Positions 24,601 to 36,865 of a DNA stretch of 64,000 bases are shown here, piece by piece. Every line of letters starts with the position of its first letter. Position 1 is the stretch's first letter. The DNA is from Volvox africanus. Its lineage: Eukaryota > Chlorophyta > Chlorophyceae > Chlamydomonadales > Volvocaceae. The position numbers were made by a program, and so were the translations under genes. Below the pieces are notes generated by a model. That model saw only the letters and a list, made by a program, of their open reading frames with translations, was not told where the DNA came from and ran no database searches. The stretch covers positions 2,294,001 to 2,358,000 of the forward strand of contig BSDZ01000008.1 in NCBI GenBank assembly GCA_030268105.1, written 5' to 3'.

Positions 24601-27600
24601 AAGAAACGATACGATTCGACGGCCCGAAACCAGCATGTGAAGGGCTGTAGCGGAAACGTGTCCTGATCCAGAGCCAGTGAGTCAGGTGCCATCCAGTGCT
24701 ATATGACATGTAAGGATCGTGTATCCATTGACTCATAGGCTTACAGGTTCGCCAGCCGTTACGTCATTTCACTTCGCAACAATCGGCCCTTAGTGCACGT
24801 CACGAATGGGCGGGCATACTGTTATGGTCGCATCTGTAGCAATTCGAGGGGAGGCAAACAGCCAAGCACTGCTGTGTCTCGCATGTTAATAGCATACATA
24901 TAGATCATAAAATGAATTCTACAGGATACAATAAATCCTCACTTAACTCTCTCGGGAACCTCTCCGGCTGCAGCAGCCTAGCTAGCAGACACTTACTATG
25001 GCGCTACACGATCTACGGCGTACTTCAGTATGAGGTGGGACGACGTAGCGGTTGTCCTAAAGCAAGGTAAGCTTGGACGAACCTGGGCCGTGCCTGACGT
25101 GCACAATTCATGAAAGTGCTTCATCAGTGGAGCGATGCCGTTGGAAATCTTTTAATAATAGAGTTTACTCGTAGCCTGCGAAGCTAGATGCACGGTGCTT
25201 GGTTCCTTGCTACTTTCCTAGGGTGCTGGGCACACATTGAACCTGGCTGGGGTATCAGGTTGCTTGCTGGCAGATGGAAGAGAGGGCACGCTCAGCCGAT
25301 AACTTTGCAAGCCGTGGCTTGTAGGCGGGCGGAGCCGCATCCAAGGAGCCAGCCAGGCGCGAAGGCAGTCCGTCATGCGAGCCCTTCCGAATATACCGGT
25401 AATTTTCTTATTTGAATATCAACCATCTTCTCAAAAACATTGCAAAGATGCAATTCGCAAGGAGTGCAAACGCAAGTAAAAGGGATTCGGGTAGTGCGCC
25501 GTTCAAATCCGTTTGCAATCATTTTGTATTTATGGACCAGCAGGGACTCAGATAATGCTCTATTCAAAATGAAAATTTTTATATTTTAGGATTTCCTTTT
25601 TGGGCCCAGCTTACCCCGTTCTCTTCTACCCCGGCTCCGCGCACGTGTTTATTGCTGCAACCTATCCACTATCGAATTGTTTTGCGCCTTCGAATCCTGG
25701 ATAATATTAATCCATCCATACTCCCTTTCATCTGCCTGGAGTGAAGTCCTTCGTACGCTTTCCAATATATTGAAATGCTTCCAAATAAGTCGCGTTTTCA
25801 ACATCGTTTTGAGTAAGATAAAAAGTTAAGCCAATCGAAAGCCAACGAGAGCATATCGAGCGAATCGGGCACACCTTAGATTTTCAGGGGTCATCCTGGA
25901 TATACAGTCACCGTCAGGGTCACCGTCAGTCATCGATTTAACTGCCCTGCTCCAAGTGATCAGAGGGTTGCTTCTCTGTTGCTTCAATGGCAGACGGCTT
26001 GCGCCTACATCTCTACTTCCTTTGTACTGCCCGACCCATTAGATTTTCCATTGCATATGGGGCCGCCTGCCCGTCATGATGCAAAGTGTTCCGCAGCCAG
26101 GCTCATTCTACGCTAACCAGGAAGTGCAATAGTTCACCGACCCCTCGTCCAAAGAGGCAGGCTAAGAACCCGCAAGCAAACGCTCAGACGAGGGTAGCCG
26201 AGTCGTCCCGAGTCGTTAACAAAGTCACTCCTCCTCCCTAAGGCTCTCCCGGAGTCCGCCATGTCGGGTAAGACCATGCATACAAAATATAGATGTGTGC
26301 ACGCCCGAACAATATCCTAGGGATCAGGACCAGCCACTATGCAGGTACAGGACGATCTCTGCTGCCTGACACGGCTAAAGGGGTCCTTGCAAGAGCCACC
26401 TCGGGGCCCCCGCCCCATGGATTTCTTAGTGTCCATCCGTCGTTCGTCCTGCCTTAATGACCATAGCGCCATACATAAGCTTTTGCACAGCTCACAATTA
26501 CTATAAATATCGTTAAGCGCCCTTTAAACATCGTTCGGCGGAGGAAATTCATTCACTTAGGTCCTTTTGTTACAACCAAACATAGGCTTTTGCAAAGAAA
26601 ACAATTTGTACCAAAATAATTTACTTTTCTTGATCATAATAGATTCCGGGGTGAGGATAAAATGAAATATGGGAGCGTAAGCAAGTTCCAAGCTAACAGC
26701 CAGGGGCCACAGTCTTCCCCTGTCACGGCCCCACCAACGCCTTTTGCGCCCTAGGTTGGTCCAGGGTGTGCCGTACAAGGCGCCAGGGTAACGGGCCGTC
26801 GTCTGATGGCTCGCATATTCCCTTACAAGCGGCCATCTGCACATAGCATTTATAACTGCTTGCCGGTGGATCCAGGGATTTGCGCCTCCTGCTTTATCGG
26901 CAGAATTAGGTGGAATGCTAGACCTTTCCCGACACGCAAATCATAAAGGGAAAGGACCCCCACATGAGAAACCATCGCAAACCCGATGAGTCGGAGCGAT
27001 GCATGCAGTGATTTATCTGGGCAGTAATACAACGCATAGATTGTCGCCTAAACAATTTTCCTGCCAATGTGATGTATCCTGCCCGCAGGCCGTATGTCTG
27101 CGCATAAAATGATCTCGACTAAGTCTCCACATTAACAGGACTTAATTCACAACACGGCTAACTGTCTCGGTTCCTCACATATGATCGCACTTCCGCCATG
27201 ATTTCCGAAGACACCCATCGACGAAACGGGCGCGTCCGTTGGCAGTTGATAGTATACGCGACGAAATTATAAGGGCTGTGCAAGGGATGTTGTTTCTGCA
27301 TCCCGATGCAGTAGGCAGGATCAAGCGGCAGTACATTTCATGTTCCAGACGTGCCTCACAGAATTCTGATTGCCGGTCCCGATCTATGTACAAGGAGCAC
27401 TTGCCCGTTACGACATACAAGACATGGTATTGGCAATCTTTCGCATGCACGCCGTGTCCCAACGCAAGCCGTTCCCCGCCAAAATGTGGGGTACTCAAGA
27501 AACTCAGGCAAACATTATCCCAGTACGGGCATATCGGTACAAGCTAATTTTAACAGTCGTGGCGTGCCGTGAGTAGCTGGCTGTATTAGTTTTGAACTAA

Positions 27601-28421
27601 CCAATCTCAAGTTGCGCCTGGCAGCACAAGGTGTCCGCCTAACAGACATAAGATTTAGCTTTGTTATCTTGTCGTTACCATAGCTGCAGATATTATCAAT
27701 GTTATTCAAGTCCAACCTGGGCTCGTGGCTTCGTAAGGAGCTTTCGGAAATTCTTTCCGACGCCAAATTGTACGACGGGTAAAAAAGACATTAGGATACC
27801 TTCAATGTTCCACTTGCAACGTGCGGTCATTAGCTACAAGCAGCAGCAGCAGAGGATATTAAACGGCTGGTTGGTAACGGTGCTGTGGATAAAAAGGTGC
27901 ATACTTGGTAGTGTGAATAAGTAAGGAGGCAAAATCCTAATGTGTATGCCGAGAGGATCGGATTGGCGCTTATGTGAGCTTAAACATTAGGGGACTATGA
28001 GCTCTCAGGTATAGCGGTTGTGTGGCGACACGATGCTACCCATGCATAACAAATTGAATGAGATATCTTGAATGTTGTATAGTCATATATATGGAGAAAT
28101 AATCGTGTTCGTAAGACGGTTGTGTTCTTACAACGTACTTGAACCCTAGCGTACGGCCCTCAGCCGACACAGCAATATGCTATGTAATAAAAGTGAAAAC
28201 ACTTCGAGACGGCGCATTAGTCGTCAGCAGATCACCATGCAGTCACAACCACTGGCCCGGATAGGGCTAGGGCCGGTAAGATAGCGGGACGTGATTATGA
28301 TTTGCGGGAACGACTTAACTCTCACCTTGCCTCCGCTGTTGGCTAGCTGCTGCTTTAGTAGACTTTACTCACATCAGCTTTATGTCAGCGCGCAACAATT
28401 CTTAATGCTGCCCTGCCTTCC
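21662..28421. other. Gene-poor stretch; nothing recognised except a hairpin
   Basis: About 6.7 kb with only short, family-less open frames. The 5' exons of the gene ending at 19288 and the aconitase promoter must lie near its two ends. The single clear structure is the inverted repeat at 24378-24529. Confidence 0.45.
24378..24529. repeat. Long inverted repeat, 64-bp arms and 24-nt loop
   Basis: Left arm 24378-24441 and right arm 24466-24529 are reverse complements with five differences in 64 positions. In a plus-strand transcript two of these are G-U pairs and three are mismatches. Shared blocks include TGCACATACGGGATC, TTACACGTTAG and TTGACTGACGGTTGTTAGC. The loop is 24442-24465. It lies far from any recognised exon. 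It could be a foldback element or a small-RNA hairpin precursor; the sequence alone does not decide. Confidence 0.9.
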
Positions 28422-31400
28422 ATGGCGTTTCCGGCGCAGGTCCGCCTCGGCCTGCTGGGTCGTGAGCGGCAGAATGTCCTCTGCTACTCATCAATTTCAG
28501 GCATTGAAAAGGTATTATTTCTGTGGGTCCTTGTATTGAGTGGGGTCAGCGTGCTGTTGCTGACGCAGATTTGGATGTTCCAGGTGCCGATGAGCAAGTT
28601 TGAGCCGTCGGAATATGTGAACGATCGTTACAAGGCAATTGAGGATCGCCTCAAGGTTAGATATTATGCCCCGTCCTGTATTCCTTGTTGCCGCTCCTCA
28701 CGTGGGTCAAATCGTCTCCGTGATAACTCGTTTCGCAGGTAGTTCGCAAGCGGCTAAACCAACCTCTAACCCTGGCTGAGAAGGTGATTTTTATCATTAT
28801 ACTGCTCTGCGGTAACGAATTCCGTTACTTAAGCCGCTTCATGTGTCGCTGCACTGTCGCAGATTGTATACGGTCATCTGGATGACCCCGAGACGGCGGA
28901 AATGAAGCGCGGTGTTTCGTACTTAAAGTTGCGGCCAGGTAAATGTATTTGTCAGGCCCAAGCTCTGGGTATGGTCTCTGACTGACCCACTGTTCCTTTC
29001 CCTGTCCCCTCCTAGACCGTGTGGCTATGCAGGACGCCACCGCGCAAATGGCCATGCTGCAGTTCATTTCCTCTGGCCTTCCTAAGACCATGGTACCGTC
29101 TACCATCCACTGCGATCACCTGATCGAGGGGACGACTTCACCTCAACCAGACCGGTAAGTGTGCAGGATCGTTAATGCAAGACGTGGAACGACGCGGTAG
29201 CACTGCGATGTTTGAGGCGCTGGCGTACATGTACCAGCCTTCTGTCGTACGAGGTTGGAAAAACTCGTTCACTTTTGTGTCGGTGTATGTTCCCGACCAA
29301 ATTCTATCTCCCTCGTGATGTGACTGAGCGACCCTAATGGCGTTGCGACTATCCGCTCCAGGGGGGGGTCATTTGGTGGTGAAGCTGATTTGAAGCATGC
29401 TGTCACGACCAACAAGGAAGTGTACGACTTCCTTTCAACAGCCGGCTCGAAATATGGCGTGGGCTTCTGGAGGCCGGGCTCGGGCATTATCCACCAGGTG
29501 CGTAGTGGGGAGATGGATTTCCTGGTCGAAGCAATCCGCATGAAGACGCATGTGTACGAGACGCGCATGCCGTGCGATCATTGTCATGAGTGGTGGTGCA
29601 GGTATGGCGAAGCTGTCGTATCCTGCACCTAGTTGCGGTGCGTGTGTAGCAGCGGCTGCGCCCCTCAGGGCACTCCCAAGTTCTTACTATTTGGGCAATT
29701 AGGCTGCGTTTCACGTGCTTGAAACCTGTCGTACATCCGGTTGTACGTGTCGAGGGACCTCTCTTTTTTGGACACATGTCTGAGCGAATATTCGGAAGAA
29801 GTATTGCCATGGATTCGCTACATGCGCTGTTCACCATACCACCGCGTTTAAGTGGATGTGGGCCGCAACGCTCGAATCGCCAAGAAGATTGCCTTCCTCA
29901 GTATATGATGATATTCCGGCAGGAGAGTTCACACCGGACTTGCCCCAACTTAGTTTCGTTTCCAGCTGATTGCGGCACCCCCTGCACAACAAGTACAAAG
30001 TCTTGGTTTCTTGCACTCTATCATCCCGTCTTGTGTTTGATAAAAAGTGCAAGATAAACATTACAGATTTAGCCATTCGCGCACAGCGTAAGCCTAGTCG
30101 GGGTCGATATGCCATGGTGCTCGCACAACCTGCGGTGCGAGCACGAGCACGAGGACGAGCACGAGGACGAGCACGAGGACGAGCGTTTCAAGAGCGATGA
30201 ACATGTCCTGTATAGACGCTCTATCCAGGCACTGAAAAACCTAGCGCCATGATCTTCCTCGCGTAGGATGATGGCCGCGGCATGTTCATTAATTACTGCA
30301 CGCTTTCAGTAATAGTCGTGGGATTTATAATTCTTACAATGGAGTGTACCCGGTAACTTCCCCACAGCCGTGATGATTAGCATTAGAGGCTGTTTTATCA
30401 TGAAATTACAAGAGTTATTCCGTCTGGCTTATATGCGGGCAGATTGTGCTGGAGAACTACGCGATCCCTGGTCTGATGATGATTGGCACAGACTCGCACA
30501 CGCCAAATGCGGGCGGCCTGGGCGTGTGCGCCGTCGGCGTCGGGGGGGCGGATGCAGTGGACGTGATGGCTGGCTTGCCATGGGAGCTTAAAGCGCCGAA
30601 GGTTATTGGCGTTAAGCTCACCGGCAAGATGTCCCGGTGGACATCACCCAAGGACGTGATCCTGAAGGTAGGACCGTGAATCCGTGCCGTATCATAATAC
30701 CTGGCGAGTGAGTGCCTTGCGAATTTAGCTGAGGAGGGAGGACTGTATGTGCCGCCAGTAGCAGTAGCAGTAGTGGTAGTAGTAGCAGTGGTAGTAGTAG
30801 CAGCAGCCGTGGTCGTGGTCGTTTCGCTGTCGGCATTACAGTCAGCTAAGAGTGCCTAGTCCCTGACCTACCTGGTACCTTGGCATCTACCTGGAGCCCT
30901 GGCAGCAACTTGGGGAGATGGCGACGCAGCATGTGTTTCAAATCCATTGCTCTATTCGTTCTATCAGGTCGCTGGCATTCTGACAGTCAAGGGCGGCACC
31001 GGTGCGATCGTGGAGTACTTCGGGCCGGGGGTGGACCACATGAGCTGCACCGGCATGGCCACTGTGTGTAACATGGGTGCGGAGATTGGAGCCACGACGT
31101 CAGTTTTCCCGTACAACAAGCGTATGCACGACTACCTGGTCGCCACGGGCCGTGCCAGCGCAGCCACCCTGGCGGATGCGTTCAAGTGGGTGAAGAGTAG
31201 GAAAAGATATAGGATGGGATGGGGAAGTAACGCATGGCTTGCGATTAGATCGAATCTTGGGGAAGGATTCATCAAAGGATTCTGACCTTGTGGGTCGGGG
31301 AGGAGAAAGGGGCATGCGCACTCGGTGGTGAATATGCTCCAATCAGCCATGGAACATGGTGGGTCTCTTGCCTTGCTAGACCAGTGTCCAATTATGGAGT

Positions 31401-34317
31401 TATTTGACGTCGTTCCTTGCCGCCACCTTCTGCTTCAGGGAGCACCTGCGCGCGGACGAGGGTGCCACTTACGACCAGCTGATCGAGATCAACCTGTCGG
31501 AGCTCGAGCCGCATATTAACGGCCCATTCACTCCCGATTTGGCGCACCCGCTGTCCAAGTTCGCCGAGGAGCTGCGCAAGAACAACTGGCCAACGGAACT
31601 CAAGGCCGGCCTCATTGGCAGCTGCACCAACTCGTCCTATGAGGATATGGCGCGCGCGGCCTCAGTTGCCCGCCAGGCACTTTCCGCCGGTAAGCACACC
31701 TGCACGGATCGGCCATATGTGCTGAGCACGGTATTAAAAAGCCCAACTCTAGTTACCTTAAGATCAGTAGCTGAGGTGGGATTTGTACTTCGTTTTGCCC
31801 AATCGCTACACGGGAGCGGGACAATCGTCGGCCAGGTGTTGTAACATGGGGTGGGTTGCTCGTGGTGCCGGTGGTTAGGCATGCGCTAAAGCCCCCGCGT
31901 CTTCGGCCATGAGAGGCTGTTCCCTCAGGGCCGGGTCGTCCATCCCAATATCGCTGCCGTTCCATGTAATGCTTTCGTTGCCGCCTGGCATGCTCTGGCT
32001 GTGAAGCTGCGCTCATATCTGCTCACGTTTTTTTGGGGTGAAGAACTAATCCCGTCGCTTACCGTTTCGATCAGGCATCAAGGCCAAGGTGCCCTTCACG
32101 ATCTCTCCTGGAAGTGAGCAGATTCGCGCAACCATTGCCCGTGACGGCATCATGGACGTGTTTGACAAGATTGGCGGCACGGTGCTATCCAACAGCTGTG
32201 GTCCGTGCATTGGCCAATGGAAGCGCACGGACGTGCCGAAGGGCGAGGCAAACTCAATTATTACCTCGTTCAATCGGTGAGAGGTTTGGTCTCGGTGGTT
32301 TCTCTGCCACAGTTGAATTGCACGGAATAGCAATCGATTTCTGTTCTGACATATTTTGCAGTTTTTGCGTTTTTTGTTGCTATAAGTTGTGTATTGGTCA
32401 GGGGCAAGGACTGAACGCAGGCGCTGAAGGGCGGTCGTGGTGGTTGTGACGTTGTAGCTTCTGTCAGCATGCAACTAAGGTACTGGCAGCTCAGGCGAAC
32501 GAATACATGAAAGCGCTTCCGCCGATGTCATGTTTGCTGGTTCGTCCAATTGTAGGAACTTCGCCGCTCGCAATGACGGAAACCCCGCCACGCACGCGTT
32601 TGTGGCATCACCAGAGCTGGTGACAGCGTATGCTATTGCTGGCGACCTGACCTTCAACCCCGAGAAGGACACTCTGGTTGGCGCAGGTAAGACCTTGACT
32701 CGGTGTACTCTCCCATCTCCACCCATCGTGTTAATCTCCATGAATTCATGCTTGTGCAGAAGCTCATTAGGCAGGTTAAATGGTGCGTAGGTTAAGTGTT
32801 TAGTCGGTGTATTTGTAGTAGGGGTGGGGCGATTGACGAGCGACTTCGTGTCAGCCTATTACAGTGATGGAAGGATCATTTGCCCTGAGGAAAGTTTTTA
32901 ACGGAGTACGCATCAAATGGATTCCGCCTCATATAGATGGTAAGGAGATCAAGCTGGAGGCGCCGTTCGGTGATGAGCTGCCCGCCCATGGTTTCGATGC
33001 GGGTGCCAACGTGTACCAGGCGCCGCCTGAGTCTCTGGGCGAGCGCTCCAAGCTATCCGTCAAGGTGGACCCGGCCTCGCAGCGCCTGCAGCTGCTGTCG
33101 CCATTCAAGCCGTGGAACGGTGACGACATCAAGGACTCCGTGGTGCTGATTAAGGTGCTTCTGTGTTGGGGATATGTAGCCTCCTTCTGTGGTGAGAAAG
33201 GAGGCTGTGGCAGTCATAAGTGTTGGAAAGATTAAGAAAGCCTAGGACCTTCTGGTTGGTTGTTTACAGTCAGATTACAGCGGAACTTCACGGGCTTATT
33301 TCGCCGAATCACAGCACGTTGTCCATGCCCTCTTGAGGCCATCCGAATGGTGCGCCCAGTTCCTTGTGCAAGGATGCTGGTCTGTGACCAAATCTAAGCC
33401 TACCTTTTATTCCCTTCTGCGTCCATGAATCTGAACGCAGGTCAAGGGCAAATGCACTACAGACCACATTTCTATGGCTGGCCCCTGGCTGAAGTACCGT
33501 GGCCATCTGGATAATATTTCGAACAACCTTCTCATCGGCGCCGTTAACATCGCCAACGGCAAGCCAAACGCGGTCAAGAATGTTGTGACTGGCGAAGAGG
33601 GCCCCGTGCCAGCGACTGCCCGGTATGAACTTCCCATTGCAACTGTCTCAGATACTGCTACTAAATTGCGTATGTTGAGTTGATTGGTTGCACTCGTAGA
33701 CTGCGTGCAAGCTCAAAATTTTATCATCAATTACGGTCAGAACGTTTTCCTGCTGTCTTTAGGGACTACAAGGCACGCGGCCTGTCCTGGGTTGTGGTCG
33801 GCGACGAGAACTACGGCGAGGGCAGCAGCCGTGAGCACGCAGCTCTTGAGCCGCGCCACCTGGGCGGAGTGGCCATCATTGTCAAGTCTTTTGCCCGCAT
33901 TCATGAAACAAATCTTAAGAAGCAGGGTGAGTCAAGGTCTGGGGTGCTTAATGGATATGAGCGTGTTTGCCACGTGGACTAGTCCCATTGAATGTAGAAG
34001 TGAGAAATAACGCTGGCTCCGGTTGATCAAGGTATTTGACATGATGCGCCCGCGTACCCGACAATGCAGGTATGCTGCCCCTCACCTTCGCCAACCCAGC
34101 TGACTACGATAAGATTGATCCGACTGACCGCATATCGATCGAGGGCTTGAAGACCTTCACGCCTGGTGTGCCGCTAACTCTGGTTGGCAAGAAGGCCGAC
34201 GGTACATCGTACAGCTTCCCCGTGAACCATACCTTCAATGAGAACCAGATCAACTGGTTCAAGAACGGCTCAGCGCTGAACGCCATGGCTGCTGCGTTCA
34301 AGGCCGGCAAGATGTAA
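28422..34317 (+). CDS. ACO: Aconitate hydratase, mitochondrial type (15 exons, 801 aa)
   Basis: Interconverts citrate and isocitrate in the TCA cycle with a [4Fe-4S] cluster. Exons: 28422-28511, 28584-28655, 28739-28783, 28863-28938, 29016-29154, 29362-29497, 30443-30667, 30968-31195, 31439-31689, 32076-32276, 32556-32686, 32937-33154, 33441-33622, 33763-33926, 34070-34317. All junctions are GT-AG and in phase, giving 801 residues, close to the family's length. The N-terminus is a presumed transit peptide before [12 protein letters not shown]. Cluster and active-site motifs: [55 protein letters not shown]. Odd: the usual HLIEAQ.GG is replaced by [20 protein letters not shown] at the exon 5/6 junction. 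An ATG at 28405 gives a more Arg-rich leader but is out of phase. A TGTAA motif lies at 34705-34709. Confidence 0.95.
30117..30186. repeat. Hairpin plus 12-bp repeats in aconitase intron 6
   Basis: GTGCTCGCA (30117-30125) pairs perfectly with TGCGAGCAC (30136-30144). The right arm runs into about three tandem units of GAGCACGAGGAC. All lie within intron 29498-30442. Confidence 0.8.
30757..30805. repeat. AGT/AGC trinucleotide repeat in aconitase intron 7
   Basis: Imperfect run of AGC, AGT and GGT trinucleotides within intron 30668-30967. Simple sequence with no apparent function. Confidence 0.8.
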
Positions 34318-35109
34318 TCGGACGGACGGCGCGTTTCTCGGTCTTCGTCTTTGTTTTGGAGGGTTTGTTCGCTTAGCGTTACCTAAGTGCCACACTCCGA
34401 TGTGCTACATTTTGTTGTGGACCGTGCTTGCAGAGTCTTCGTGGCAGCCAAGCTGCATGGTGGGTAATGCGAAATGTGGCGACGGGGGTTTCGCGCAAGG
34501 TGGTCGGGCGGTCTTCAGGTAATAGTGCTAGCCTAGGCTAGCTGTTCTTCACTCCGCTGGGGTTCCGAGTCGGCCGATTGCTTGCCAACTGGTGTAGCTG
34601 CCGTCACGGCTCGAGGCCAGGCCGTGCAACATGATCTCTTGTTAATGGTCGGTCTACGGTCTGTTTTGATGCTGGGCTGGCAGTTATGTTCGCGTCGCCA
34701 TATATGTAACGAAGTGATAGTCCACAGAAACAACATTCGTTATCAGATCAGCAAGGTAAACATGGGCAAATGATAGAAGTTCTGGGCGATTTCTGTCCTG
34801 ATGAAGTTTGACAGCCAAGGTGACATAATTGAAAATGACTGAACAGCAGTTATGACTGAACAATACGGTTACACAACGTTTAAGAATTGCAACCCGCTGC
34901 CTGCAACCAGCGGACGGATCCAAAAAAGATGTGAAAAGTTTGCTGGTCACGCACTCTGAAAAGATTGAAGCGCCCAGAAGGCTATGACTAACTTCTGACG
35001 ATATTTTTTCTAGTTTTAAGATTCTCCTCACAGTATGCAAAGTTTTGAAAAATCTTTCTCGAAAAATCTTGTAAGGAATATGTGAAAACAAGAATGAAAT
35101 GCTAAACCT
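34318..35109. other. Aconitase 3' UTR and spacer; no further gene seen
   Basis: Holds the presumed aconitase 3' UTR, ending shortly after TGTAA at 34705-34709, about 390 bp past the stop. A 16-bp perfect palindrome, GCTAGCCTAGGCTAGC, lies at 34527-34542. The minus-strand open frame 34684-35160 overlaps the tRNA and is not gene-like. Confidence 0.45.
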
Positions 35110-35240
35110 AAAATTGTATCGGCATTTTTTTCTAGTCAGACCCCTTAACCGCTCGGGCACGACTGCCTTGTGAACGCAGTCGACAGGATTCGAACCTGTG
35201 CGGGAGATCCCATCTGATGTCGGGTAGATAGCCGATGCTT
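35110..35240 (-). tRNA. trnS-AGA (permuted): Circularly permuted tRNA-Ser (anticodon AGA)
   Basis: Read on the minus strand, the 3' half (35218-35175) comes first, then an 8-nt linker TTCACAAG (35174-35167), then the 5' half (35166-35130). Put in normal order they form an 81-nt class II tRNA: acceptor stem GCAGTCG/CGACTGC (7/7), D stem CCC/GGG, anticodon stem TCTGA/TCAGA (5/5) with loop CTAGAAA (anticodon AGA, serine), variable arm GGGA/TCCC, T arm ACAGG TTCGAAT CCTGT (5/5), discriminator G. The break is after position 37, where eukaryotic tRNA introns sit. Leader ATCGGC (35236-35231) pairs with trailer GCCGAT (35123-35118), and leader TCTA can pair with TAGA at positions 33-36, giving an intron-like helix next to the processing sites. 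A T run (TTTT, 35113-35110) follows as a likely Pol III terminator. The internal B box therefore precedes the A box. Confidence 0.9.
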
Positions 35241-36865
35241 CAACATCATTTCAATTTTTTTTATAGTGACAGATTTAACGATATACTACAGCGGACCTCT
35301 CCATTTTGGAAAACCAGGGGTGCCATCTGGCCTACGGTTGGGGCCCAGATAAGATGGGAAGTCCGCGCATCAGAATCAACAGCATTTATCATGCAACCAA
35401 AATCTAGGTTCGGTGCGCCTGGCAGTCAAGTGCTTACGCATCTGCACAGGAGCTCTTGGGTGCCGCTACTGTTGTTGCTGCCACAATCGCCACGGCACCA
35501 GCAGTTCATAATTGCTCATAACGTCATAGCGACAGCCTCATTTAGAACCACTGTATCCTCCTGTGCTCTGGACATCCAGACCGGGGTCCCCAACTCCTGC
35601 AGCCCCAGATACGGTATCCACTGCTGCAACCCCTGTCACAACTGCATCCCCAGCTCCCTACCACAAGCGAAAGCTGGCAGATATCCTTGCCGCATCTCGT
35701 CATGACGGGAGCAGAATTACATGCTTGATGCGCAGGAATCGCAGTCGCAGGAGCAATGAGTGGTCACAGGCAACAGAGCCGTCCTATGGGCATCTGAACG
35801 CCACGACACGTCCCCTTCATCTTAAGGCATCCATGGGCACTCGCACACAAAACTTCCCTAAGAAAAGGCTTCTATAACATGCCGGCGTTGGCTGTGGAGC
35901 GTAATCCTCAGGTGAGACTGTACCCTGCCTGAACGCCGTTTATATATGTCGGGGGCTGAACCGATTTGCTGCACCTCTTTGCCACATGCATGCGTAACGG
36001 TACCACGCACCCAATGACAGTTCGCGTTCAAGGGAAAGGATCGGCTTGCCCCCCCCTGGCCCCGCATTCAGTCCAGCATGTGTTCATACTCCGTAACCAT
36101 GTCCCTTAATGCAGTATATTATTATTCGCGCTGTTATAGTATAGTTAATAGTAGGAGAGATGACTGTAAACACACACTGTGTGCCTTAGGTGCAGCCAAG
36201 GCAATCCCTGGGGTTGCTAGCATGGTAACGAGCTCAGGAAATTTTAAAGAATGCCTCACCAACCCGATGCCGAACGAGTACGCATTAGAGGAACTCCGTA
36301 AATCGTGAGCAGACATGTATTCGTAGGTCTGGGCAGAACTCCACTGGGTAGTAACCCATCCGGTTTATCCCCTTGTGGCGTTCCGGGTCATATGCACCTC
36401 GTGACCAGCAAAGGGCTTGTCCTAACTGTGGTGTTTATGTAGCAGCCTATACGAATCATCTCCCCGCCAGCTAGCTGCTATAGATCAATGGGAGATGGAC
36501 TTACATTTCTTTGCAGCTGTTTCAATCCCCCAGCCATAGGGATCGGCCGATGCCTTGACCTGGCTACAGGCGCAGCTGTCGACCATTGTTTCACGCAATG
36601 GGGTTCTCACAATTACTTCTTCGCACCTGCAGCAACCGCCGCCGCCACCCCTCCACTCCATCGGCTCGGCTAACACAACTCAGCACACGCACTCACAGAG
36701 ACCCCTCTTCAAAAGAGCTCGAATTCACTTGACCTACCTATGCCTCACCAGTGGCCAGTATTAGGCCCAAGCTCAGCTGGCCGTCGCGATCCTTCCCCAA
36801 ACACCATAAATGTCCGGCCAGTAACAGCAGACGCAACAGCGGTGACAAGCTTGCAATCGAGGCAC
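35241..36865. other. Spacer between the tRNA and DVR; DVR 3' UTR at the right
   Basis: No recognised gene. The plus-strand open frames 35235-35705 and 35563-35877 look non-random in places (Pro/Ala/Thr-rich) but have no family match. A minus-strand TGTAA (TTACA at 36501-36505) is a plausible DVR poly(A) signal about 360 bp past its stop. Confidence 0.4.

Noticed and set aside
25440..25520. T-arm-like GTTCAAATCC suggesting a tRNA
   Set aside because: No acceptor, D or anticodon stem could be built around it.
28405..28511. Alternative aconitase start at 28405 with an Arg-rich leader
   Set aside because: It is out of phase with exon 2 across the GTATTA...TTCCAG intron; the ATG at 28422 is in phase.
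29498..30442. Open frames inside aconitase intron 6 (for example 29719-30057 and 29970-30200)
   Set aside because: They lie between phase-matched aconitase exons 6 and 7 and show no protein family; one is just the GAGCACGAGGAC repeat.
35130..35218. Two unrelated tRNA-Ser pseudogene halves
   Set aside because: Acceptor and anticodon stems pair perfectly only between the two halves, the break is at the intron position, and leader and trailer pair; chance fragments would not show this.
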